A stretch of DNA of 44,762 bases, taken from a virus. This document shows positions 23,712 through 32,219 of the stretch, piece by piece; the first letter of the stretch is position 1; each line of letters starts with the position of its first letter. The translations under genes and the position numbers were made by a program. The stretch lies in IMG/VR virus record IMGVR_UViG_3300021960_000148, positions 1-44,762 of that record. One strand, 5' to 3'. The notes beneath the pieces were generated by a model. The model was not told where the DNA came from. It saw only the letters and a list, made by a program, of their open reading frames with translations, and searched no databases.

Positions 23712-26700
23712 ATGTCAGAATATATTTTTCCCTCAAATCCCTCTAATGGCGATACAGTAACCGTTTCAGGTATTACATACACTTGGAATTCTTCACCGGG
23801 TTACTGGACTAACAATGTAGTTGGGGAACAGCTTTTATCCGTAGGTGCAGATACAGGTACAGACGACACTATTAATGTAGGGGTTGATACTTTAAACTTT
23901 GAAGGTGGTACGGGTGTAACTACAACTGTAACTAACAATAACATAAAAATCGATGCAAGTCCGGCACCCGTAGCTTTCTCTGTAGGTGCAGATACAGGTA
24001 CAGATGATAGCATTACTCCCGGTACTGATACTTTAAACTTTGAAGGTGGTACGGGTGTAACTACAACTGTAACTAATAATAACATAAAAATCGATGCGAG
24101 TCCAGCACCCGTAGCTTTTTCTGTAGGTGCAGATACAGGCACAGACGATAACGTCACTCCCGGTACTGATACCTTAAACTTTGAAGGTGGTACGGGTGTA
24201 ACTACAACTGTAAGTAATAATAATATAAGAATCGACGCGAATCCAGCGCCCGTGGCTTTCTCTGTAGGTGCAGATACAGGTACAGACGATAGCATCACTC
24301 CCGGTACTGATACCTTAAACTTTGAAGGTGGTACGGGTGTAACTACAACTGTAACTAACAATAACATAAAAATCGATGCGAATCCAGCACCCGTAGCTTT
24401 CTCTGTAGGGGCAAATCTAGGTACAGACGATAGCATTACTCCGGGCACTGATACTTTAAACTTTGAAGGCGGCACAGGTGTAGTCACAACCGTAAGTAAT
24501 AATAATATAAAAATCGATTTAGCAAGTGATTTTTTATCTAATAGCAGTTCTTCTTTAGTAGCCACAAGTATAGTTAGTGGCACCGCGTATGTTATTAAAA
24601 CTCTAGGGAATACTAACTGGACTTCGTTAGGTGCTACTGCAATAACAGTTTCTTCAGTTAGTAGTTTGTCAGAAGGCACAGAATATATAATTAAATCTTT
24701 AGGCTCCACTACTACCCAAACGTGGACCTCTATGGGTGCAGATACTAATCCTGCTGTTGGCGAAATATTTGTAGGAGCAAGTGTAGATCTTGGTTCAGGA
24801 AGTGGTGAAGTTTACGAAACCGCTTTTACAGCAACTTCTAATGGTTCTGGAACCGGAACTATAATGAAAAATGCCAACCATTTTATAACTTTTATGGATG
24901 CTTCTAATGGTTCTAACTCCCTTCTTTCTAGCAGTAGTTTAACTTATAATCCCGGAACGGGGTATCTTCAGGCAGGCAATCTTCAAGGTAGTTTTTTTGG
25001 AGAGTTTGCAGGTACTGTTAAAGGTACCTTTATTGGTGGTTTAGGAGCTGATGTTGCAGCAGCCAAATTAGACGTAACTGAAAGAAATGGTTCTGTTGAA
25101 ACCGACGATATGTATTTTATAATGGGCGATGGATTTTCAGGCGTTAGAGCTGTAGAATCCATGTCTAATATAAAATATACTCATTCTACAACCAATATAG
25201 AAGTTCCTGGTCTTACAGACGGTACTGCGGTTCTTAAAGGTGGTAGGCTTACGGGTGCAGTAACAGGTAATGTAACAGGTAATGTAACAGGTAATGTAAC
25301 AGGCTATGTAATAGGCGATGTTAGAGCAAGCGACGCCTCTGTCATGCTTGACTCTAGTGCTAAAACATTCACGGGCGATCTTACGGGTAATGTAACAGGT
25401 AATGTAGTAGGTAATGTAGTAGGTGCTGTAGCAGGTAATGTAGTAGGTAATATAGTAGGGGATGTTAAAGCAAGCGACTCCTCTGTCATGGTTGATTCTA
25501 GCGCTAAAACATTCACGGGTAATTTAACAGGGAATGTACTCGGGGATCTCACAGGCGATGTATATGCCAGTAATGGTACTAGTAAAATTTTAGAAGCTGG
25601 TACTGATGGAACAAATGCAATTTTTACAGGTACTGTAGATGGTACGGTTACAACTGCTGAAAATGTTGTTGTAGTTGCTAATGAAACCGAAGATGCTAAT
25701 TTATATCTTTTAATGTCGGACGGTATAAGCACTCAAGAGGCTATAGAGGCTAGTTCAACTCTACGCTTTAATCCTAGTACAGATGTTTTAACTATTGATA
25801 CTCTTAACACCACTAAAGGGCTTCTAGAACTAGCGACTAGTAATATTTCTGAAGATGTTGTTGATATAGGTCTTTATGGCTACTATGATAACGGTATTAG
25901 TGTAGTATTAAGCGTTTCATTAACAAATGGAGGTTCCGGATATACCTCTGCCCCTGCTGTTTCATTTAGCGGTGGTGGAGGTTCGGGAGCTTCAGGTACT
26001 GTTTCATTAACAAATGGGGCAGTAACTAGTTTTAATCTAACCTCTAAAGGATCCGGGTATACATCAGCTCCTACAATAACTATAGCATCTCCCACAACTA
26101 CATCTTTTGGTTTTTCATCCGGTAGCTTAGAAAGAATTGTAATAACGAATATAAGTCAGCAAGGAAACGCTAACGGCACGGACATTTCTATTAACGGAGG
26201 AGCGACGGCGACTGCAAATATAACTTCAAATAAAGTTGTATCTGCGACTATTACAAATGCAGGGTCTGGCTATACTACAGCTCCTGATATTAATTTTTAT
26301 AACTTTTATTCTTCTCCGGGACCTCAGGGATATGGGATCGTAGGTGTAGAACTACCTACTGATAAAATTTATATAGGTACTACACAATTTACTTTACTTA
26401 ACGAAGGAGATAAATTAACTTATAATGGCGGTAGTAGCCCTATAGGCGGTTTAACCAATAATACTGATTATTATGTACGTAGTAAAACTACAGAAGTTGG
26501 CGGGGGTTATATTCAATTATCAGCAACTTCTGGTGGTTCGACTATTAATCTAACAAGTCTAGGAGGCTCTAGCCATACTTTTTCATATACAGCCGCTACT
26601 GCAACTGCCTCTATATCTACCAATGTTTACAGCGGACTATTTCGAGATGCTAGCGCGAATAAGTGGAAGTTATTTAAAGATAGTCAAGTAAAGCCTGATA

Positions 26701-29700
26701 CTACTGTTGATACTACAGATTCTCATTATACAACGGATACTTTAGTAGCAAATACGGAAGGCAATGTAACCGGTAATCTCATAGGTGATATATACGCTAG
26801 TAATACTACTAGTAAGATACTAGAATCTGGCACTGATGGAACAAATGCTACTTTTACAGGTGACGTAACAGGTGACGTAACAGGTGACGTAACAGGTGAC
26901 GTAACAGGTAATATTGGAGGCACAACCGGTACATTTACAGGGGCCGTAAGTTTTGGCTCATTAACAGATAGTGGCGAAAGCATTACTATAACTAAATTTG
27001 TTGATGAAGCGGATGGCATTAGTAGTAACGACAATGATACTACCATACCAACATCAGCGGCAATTAAAAATTATGTTGACGGAGCAACTGTAGCCCCCGT
27101 TTTAGCTGTAGCTGCTACTACTGGTACCACCAATATAACAGTAGGTACAGATACTCTTACAATAACTGGAGGTACTGGTATAGATAGCTCTATTACCGGA
27201 AATACTGCTACATTGAGTATCTCATCTAATATGTTACAATTTGGAGCAGATACAGGTACCGCTTTTTATAGAAATTTCGGAAGTCTTTTAAATGTTATAG
27301 GTACAAGTAATGAAATAGAAACTTCAGTTTCTAGTAATCAAATACAAGTAGGGCTTCCTAATGATGTTACTATTGGTAATAACTTAATAGTATCTGGCAA
27401 CTTAACAGTAAGTGGAACGCAGACAATTATTAACTCTAATACAGTTAATATTGGGGATAATATTATTGTACTTAACTCTGATGAGACAGGCACACCCTCA
27501 CAGAATGCAGGTATAGAGATTGAAAGAGGTACTTCTTCAAATAGAAGTCTTCTATGGATGGAAGGTACGGACTACTGGCAATTTGATGGTTCTGCAAGCG
27601 TGTATGCTTCCAAGTTCATAGGAGATTTAGCTGGTGATGTATACGCTAGTAATGGTACTAGTAAAATTTTAGAGTCTGGTACCGACGGAACAGATGCAAC
27701 TTTTACAGGTACTTCTTCAAACAGTAGTAATATTGCTACTACAGTTGATACTACTACGGACGATGTATTTTATCCTATTTTTGTAGACGGTACTACAGGA
27801 TCAGAAGCTCCTATGGTAGATACTGGGTTAAATTATAATCCCGGTACCGGTACTATGTCTGCTACAAATTTCTCCGGAAATATTAGTGGTAGTGCTACAA
27901 CTGCTTCTGGAGTTACAATTACAGAAAATAGTACAGAAGATGCAACTCATTATTTAACTTTTGTAAATGGAACAACCTCGACAAGAGCCGTACGCGTTGA
28001 TAGTGCTCTTACTTTTAATCCTTACGATGATGAGGTTACTGCATCAGGTTCTTTCGTAGGTGCTTCTTTTGTAAAAAGTGGTGGAGCTTCTACATCTTTC
28101 TTAATGGCCGATGGAACTACTACGGACGTAAGTAGTGGCAAATATGCAATAAGTATAACTGGAGATGCCGGCACTCTTGAAGGGTCAAATAAAGCATTTT
28201 ATACAAACGCAAGCAATATTAATGCAGGTACATTAGCAAATACGTATTTACCTGATTTAGTAGTTGATGATTTTGCAGATGCAGCTATTCAAGTAAGCTC
28301 TGAGTCTTTTAGTGACTCAGATACAGTACTAATGACAGCAAAAGCAATTGCTGATAAAATTGAAGACTATGGATACTCAACTACTGTAGGTACTGTAACA
28401 AGTGTTACTGCAGGAAATGGTTTAGATATTGGAGGTACTGGCACTGCTCCTTCTTTGTCAGTTGACCTAAATAATTTAACAGCCTCAGCAGTAGATGGGT
28501 CGGCAGATAGTCTTGCATTTATAAATGATACCGACAATACAAGCAAAAAAGTAAGTATTGTAAATTTTCTAGCCGATATAGCGGGAGCAGGTCTATCTCA
28601 ATCGGGAGGTCAGCTTACTACAGCGGGCTCTTTAAATGTAGCTAGTTTTAATACTGCAGCGATTCAAGAGTCTACCGAATCCTTTAGTGACTCAGATACA
28701 GTATTAATGACGGCTAAAGCGATTGCTGATAAAATTGAAGACTATGGATACTCAACTACTGCAGGTACTATAACAGGTGTTACTGCGGGAACTGGTTTAA
28801 CTGGGGGCGGAACCTCGGGCACTATTACAATAAACGTAGATGATTTAACAACTAATGAATTACACGCTGACAGCCTACAATTAGGCACAGAGTCCTTTGC
28901 AGATAACGATACTACACTAATGACTTCTGCTGCTATTAAAGATTTCGTTCAAGACGCGTTCAATCATAGTAATCACACAGGAGCCTCCGTAGCTCTTAAT
29001 GGTGATACTTTAGAAATTACTAACCTTGCATCTACAAACTTGAGTCTTACAGATTCTGGTGATGCAAACAGTACTCATTATATTACTATGACCAGTGGAG
29101 CTACGGGATCTCAAACTGTTAAAACAGACGCAGGTTTAACATATAATGCTAGTACCAATACTCTTACTGGAGGCGAATTTGTTGGTGGAGGTTCTGGGCT
29201 TACAGGTTTAACCAGTGGTCAAATTCCTAATAATTCAGCAAATACAACAGGATCTGCAGCCAGTTTAACAAATGCTAAGAATTTTAGTATTGCTGGAGAT
29301 ATAACTGCTTCTACTATATCTTTTAATGGTACCGGTCACGTTGCCTTACAATCTACATTAGCAACTGTTAATAGTAATGTAGGACAACATGGTAGCACAA
29401 CTACTATACCTGTAATTACTGTCGATGCAAAAGGAAGAATTACAGCAGCTTCTACAGCAAACATAGGAAACACGTGGACTATAGAAGATGGTTATCAAGG
29501 TGGCCCAACTGTGGTTAACTACTCTGTAGCGCAGGGCGAAAAATTAAAAATTACAGGGTCTAACGGCATTACCAGTATTATGACAAGTGCGGGCAGTACC
29601 AGGACCTTAGATATTGCTTTAGGCACATCAGGAGTAACCGCAAATAGTTACGGAAGTTCTACTCTTATACCTCAAATAACCGTAGATGCATACGGAAGAA

Positions 29701-32198
29701 TCACTGCTATTACTACAAACGCTATTGATCATGCTGCCGCGGGAGCTACAGCAGGTACTACAGCAAAAGGCCTCTCGTCTTTTAACTCCTCTCATTTCAG
29801 CATCACTAGCGGTTTCGTTTCTCTAGCAGGTAATATAAGTAATACCCAGTTAAGTAACCCGAGTATTACAATAACAGACAGTGAAAGTACTCCTAACACC
29901 TCAACCGTAAATTTAGGCGAAACTATTACTTTTGCAGGGACAGCCAACGAAGTAACTGTACTAGAGAACAACAAAACAGTCACTATGGGTCTTCCCGACG
30001 ATGTAACTATAACAGGCAATCTTACTGTAAACGGTACAACAACTACTATAAATACTACAAACATGGTAGTCGCAGATAGTTTAATAGAACTTTCTAACGG
30101 TACCACGGGGTCTCCCGCAAATGATGCAGGTATAGTAATAGAAAGAGGGGACTCTGATAATGCGTTCTTTGGCTGGGACGAAAGCGCAGATAAATTTACT
30201 CTAGGAACAGGTACTTTTACAGGTGCAAGTACAGGTAATCTATCGTTTACTACAGGCACTCTTGCAGCAAATATAACTGGTGATGTAACCGGTGATGTAA
30301 CCGGTGATGTAACCGGTGATGTATATGCTAGTAATGGTACTAGTAAAATTTTAGAAGCCGGTACTGACGGTACAAATGCTTTATTTACAGGTGGAGCCTC
30401 TAAAGTATTACACGAAGCAGAAAATAGTGATAATGCAAACTACTATATACCCTTCTTTTCCACTCAGACAAGTACTACAGGCTCCGTCCCTAAAACAGAT
30501 AGTGATTTAAAATATAATCCTTCTACAGGTAGAATTACGGCAGGCAATATACAAGGAAATCTTTTTGGTAATGTTACAGGTAACGTTACTGGTAATATTA
30601 CGGGTAATGTTAGCGGTTCGATCACTGGAACTGTATCAGGAAACGCAGGTTCAGCTTCGGTTTTACAGACTCCTAGAAGTATCTATATTGGGACCGGTTA
30701 TGTGTCTTTTGATGGAAGTGCAAATGTAGATTTGACAGAGGCCATGGAAGACGCTGTAGGAGCAATGTTCGCTAGTAATACTGAAAATGGTTCAACAATT
30801 ACATACGATGATACAGACGGTACTTTAGATATTACAACTACCGCTCTTTATAATGGTACTAGTAAAAAATTAGAAGCCACTAGCACAGGTTTAGAAGTAT
30901 TTGGACATATTTTACCAGATACTACTGAAACATACGATTTAGGTTCTCCTACAAAAAGATTTCGAAAAGGTTATTTCGACGCAGGCACAATCTACTTAGG
31001 AACACAAGAACTAACCGCGGATAGCTCAGGTATTACAGTTTCAGGAGATTTTACTGCTAATAACATCACAGGTACTCTTACAGGTAATGTTACAGGTAAT
31101 GCAAGTGGTACAGCTAACTCTCTTACTACTGCTAGAAATATCACCGTAGGTTCTGGAGTTCATCACTCTTTTGATGGCTCTGCAGATATAGATTTAACAG
31201 AAGCTATACAAGATGTAGTAGGAGCAATGTTTAGCAGTAATACTGAAACAGGAATTACTGTGACCTACCAAGACTCTGACGGCACTATAGATTTAGTCGC
31301 TGGTGGCGGTAGTTCAGGAGCTACTATAGATATAGGTACTTCAGCTCCTAGCAGCCCTTCAGCAGGACAATTGTGGTGGGATTCAAGTGAATTAACTCCG
31401 TATGTGTACTACAACGATGGTAGTAGTTCTCAGTGGGTTCAATTTGTATCAAGTAGCTCTTCTGGAAATTCAGTAGTTTCTGTAAGTACTTCTGCGCCTA
31501 GTGGACCTACACCTGGCCAACTATGGTGGGATTCAAGCGATCTAACTCCTTATGTGTACTACAACGATGGTGGTAGTTCGCAGTGGGTTGAATTCGTTTC
31601 AGGCGGAGGCGGAGGAAGCAGTACTTCTTTAGTAACAGTTGGTACTTCAGCTCCTAGCAGCCCTTCAGCAGGGCAACTATGGTGGGACTCAAGTGATTTC
31701 ACTCCGTATGTGTACTACAACGATGGTACCAGCTCTCAATGGGTAGAATTTTCTCCGGGAGGGCAATCTAACGCATATACAATGCCTTCAAACATAGGTA
31801 CAGCGGGCCAAGTATTAAGAGTACCTGCTTCAGGAACTGTACTTGAGTGGGTAGACCCTCCAGGCACTGGAGTAGAAACAATACGACAAGATGGTACAAT
31901 AAGTGTAAATACTGGAACACAACGCTGGTATGTACCTGCAAATGTAGTTATTACAAAAATAGTAGCTAGAGTAAATACAGCCCCTACTGGAGCTTCAATG
32001 AATCTTACGCTTAACAAAGTTTCCGGAGGTACGACAACAACCACAACAATGTCTATTGCAGATGGCGCTAACAAGGCAGAAAATAATTCGCCCAGTTTAT
32101 CTTTGAATTATGATGATTATCTAACTGTAGATGTAACTCAAATTGGTTCAACACAGGCAGGACAAGACTTACAACTTATAATTAGTTATACATATTAG
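23712..32198 (+). CDS. Giant mosaic tail fibre (2828 aa)
   Basis: Largest gene here; TAGGAG precedes the ATG. The N-terminal anchor (PSNGDTVTVSGITYTWN) matches the five downstream fibres. In order: five 47-aa repeats (about 44-275); a nested copy of the GxxYxIxxLGxTxW domain (282-386); GNVTG ladders, likely beta-helical, near 515-600, 1050 and 2190; GSGYTSAP repeats near 740-860; and recurrent YASNGTSKIL and LTVSGTQTIINS / LTVNGTTTTINT blocks. Two SDTVLMTAKAIADKIEDYG blocks, three GQLWWDSS(D/E) modules (2537-2682) and a terminal beta domain (about 2735-2828) complete it. No S74 domain is seen. It is probably a trimeric long fibre with a receptor-binding tip; length and trimerisation are inferred. 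Confidence 0.85.
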   Translation: MSEYIFPSNPSNGDTVTVSGITYTWNSSPGYWTNNVVGEQLLSVGADTGTDDTINVGVDTLNFEGGTGVTTTVTNNNIKIDASPAPVAFSVGADTGTDDSITPGTDTLNFEGGTGVTTTVTNNNIKIDASPAPVAFSVGADTGTDDNVTPGTDTLNFEGGTGVTTTVSNNNIRIDANPAPVAFSVGADTGTDDSITPGTDTLNFEGGTGVTTTVTNNNIKIDANPAPVAFSVGANLGTDDSITPGTDTLNFEGGTGVVTTVSNNNIKIDLASDFLSNSSSSLVATSIVSGTAYVIKTLGNTNWTSLGATAITVSSVSSLSEGTEYIIKSLGSTTTQTWTSMGADTNPAVGEIFVGASVDLGSGSGEVYETAFTATSNGSGTGTIMKNANHFITFMDASNGSNSLLSSSSLTYNPGTGYLQAGNLQGSFFGEFAGTVKGTFIGGLGADVAAAKLDVTERNGSVETDDMYFIMGDGFSGVRAVESMSNIKYTHSTTNIEVPGLTDGTAVLKGGRLTGAVTGNVTGNVTGNVTGYVIGDVRASDASVMLDSSAKTFTGDLTGNVTGNVVGNVVGAVAGNVVGNIVGDVKASDSSVMVDSSAKTFTGNLTGNVLGDLTGDVYASNGTSKILEAGTDGTNAIFTGTVDGTVTTAENVVVVANETEDANLYLLMSDGISTQEAIEASSTLRFNPSTDVLTIDTLNTTKGLLELATSNISEDVVDIGLYGYYDNGISVVLSVSLTNGGSGYTSAPAVSFSGGGGSGASGTVSLTNGAVTSFNLTSKGSGYTSAPTITIASPTTTSFGFSSGSLERIVITNISQQGNANGTDISINGGATATANITSNKVVSATITNAGSGYTTAPDINFYNFYSSPGPQGYGIVGVELPTDKIYIGTTQFTLLNEGDKLTYNGGSSPIGGLTNNTDYYVRSKTTEVGGGYIQLSATSGGSTINLTSLGGSSHTFSYTAATATASISTNVYSGLFRDASANKWKLFKDSQVKPDTTVDTTDSHYTTDTLVANTEGNVTGNLIGDIYASNTTSKILESGTDGTNATFTGDVTGDVTGDVTGDVTGNIGGTTGTFTGAVSFGSLTDSGESITITKFVDEADGISSNDNDTTIPTSAAIKNYVDGATVAPVLAVAATTGTTNITVGTDTLTITGGTGIDSSITGNTATLSISSNMLQFGADTGTAFYRNFGSLLNVIGTSNEIETSVSSNQIQVGLPNDVTIGNNLIVSGNLTVSGTQTIINSNTVNIGDNIIVLNSDETGTPSQNAGIEIERGTSSNRSLLWMEGTDYWQFDGSASVYASKFIGDLAGDVYASNGTSKILESGTDGTDATFTGTSSNSSNIATTVDTTTDDVFYPIFVDGTTGSEAPMVDTGLNYNPGTGTMSATNFSGNISGSATTASGVTITENSTEDATHYLTFVNGTTSTRAVRVDSALTFNPYDDEVTASGSFVGASFVKSGGASTSFLMADGTTTDVSSGKYAISITGDAGTLEGSNKAFYTNASNINAGTLANTYLPDLVVDDFADAAIQVSSESFSDSDTVLMTAKAIADKIEDYGYSTTVGTVTSVTAGNGLDIGGTGTAPSLSVDLNNLTASAVDGSADSLAFINDTDNTSKKVSIVNFLADIAGAGLSQSGGQLTTAGSLNVASFNTAAIQESTESFSDSDTVLMTAKAIADKIEDYGYSTTAGTITGVTAGTGLTGGGTSGTITINVDDLTTNELHADSLQLGTESFADNDTTLMTSAAIKDFVQDAFNHSNHTGASVALNGDTLEITNLASTNLSLTDSGDANSTHYITMTSGATGSQTVKTDAGLTYNASTNTLTGGEFVGGGSGLTGLTSGQIPNNSANTTGSAASLTNAKNFSIAGDITASTISFNGTGHVALQSTLATVNSNVGQHGSTTTIPVITVDAKGRITAASTANIGNTWTIEDGYQGGPTVVNYSVAQGEKLKITGSNGITSIMTSAGSTRTLDIALGTSGVTANSYGSSTLIPQITVDAYGRITAITTNAIDHAAAGATAGTTAKGLSSFNSSHFSITSGFVSLAGNISNTQLSNPSITITDSESTPNTSTVNLGETITFAGTANEVTVLENNKTVTMGLPDDVTITGNLTVNGTTTTINTTNMVVADSLIELSNGTTGSPANDAGIVIERGDSDNAFFGWDESADKFTLGTGTFTGASTGNLSFTTGTLAANITGDVTGDVTGDVTGDVYASNGTSKILEAGTDGTNALFTGGASKVLHEAENSDNANYYIPFFSTQTSTTGSVPKTDSDLKYNPSTGRITAGNIQGNLFGNVTGNVTGNITGNVSGSITGTVSGNAGSASVLQTPRSIYIGTGYVSFDGSANVDLTEAMEDAVGAMFASNTENGSTITYDDTDGTLDITTTALYNGTSKKLEATSTGLEVFGHILPDTTETYDLGSPTKRFRKGYFDAGTIYLGTQELTADSSGITVSGDFTANNITGTLTGNVTGNASGTANSLTTARNITVGSGVHHSFDGSADIDLTEAIQDVVGAMFSSNTETGITVTYQDSDGTIDLVAGGGSSGATIDIGTSAPSSPSAGQLWWDSSELTPYVYYNDGSSSQWVQFVSSSSSGNSVVSVSTSAPSGPTPGQLWWDSSDLTPYVYYNDGGSSQWVEFVSGGGGGSSTSLVTVGTSAPSSPSAGQLWWDSSDFTPYVYYNDGTSSQWVEFSPGGQSNAYTMPSNIGTAGQVLRVPASGTVLEWVDPPGTGVETIRQDGTISVNTGTQRWYVPANVVITKIVARVNTAPTGASMNLTLNKVSGGTTTTTTMSIADGANKAENNSPSLSLNYDDYLTVDVTQIGSTQAGQDLQLIISYTY
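23841..24530 (+). repeat. Five tandem 141-bp repeats in the giant fibre gene
   Basis: GTAGGTGCAGATACAGG or a close variant starts at 23841, 23982, 24123, 24264 and 24405, an exact 141-base period. Each unit encodes SVGADTGTDDSITPGTDTLN followed by FEGGTGVTTTVTNNNIKID. The high DNA identity points to recent expansion. Confidence 0.93.
25260..25307 (+). repeat. 12-bp tandem repeat (VTGN ladder)
   Basis: Unit GTAACAGGTAAT three times exactly, then a fourth unit with two changes, inside the giant fibre gene. It encodes VTGNVTGN, a probable beta-helix rung; looser copies continue to about 25455. Confidence 0.85.
26856..26903 (+). repeat. 12-bp tandem repeat (TGDV ladder)
   Basis: Four exact copies of ACAGGTGACGTA in the giant fibre gene, encoding TGDVTGDV. 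Confidence 0.88.
30276..30323 (+). repeat. 12-bp tandem repeat (TGDV ladder, second site)
   Basis: Four copies of AC(C/T)GGTGATGTA in the giant fibre gene. They encode the same TGDV rung as at 26856 but with different codons, so this ladder expanded separately. Confidence 0.85.
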
Positions 32199-32219
32199 AC
32201 TTACAAGGAGACTAAAAAA

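Noticed and set aside
23801-24709. 302-aa open frame on the - strand
   Set aside because: It is the mirror of the five 141-bp repeats, is itself periodic, and overlaps the fibre gene completely; no ribosome site or operon context.
25260-25460. Short regular repeats as a CRISPR array
   Set aside because: Units are 12 bp, in frame, without spacers, and inside a fibre gene.
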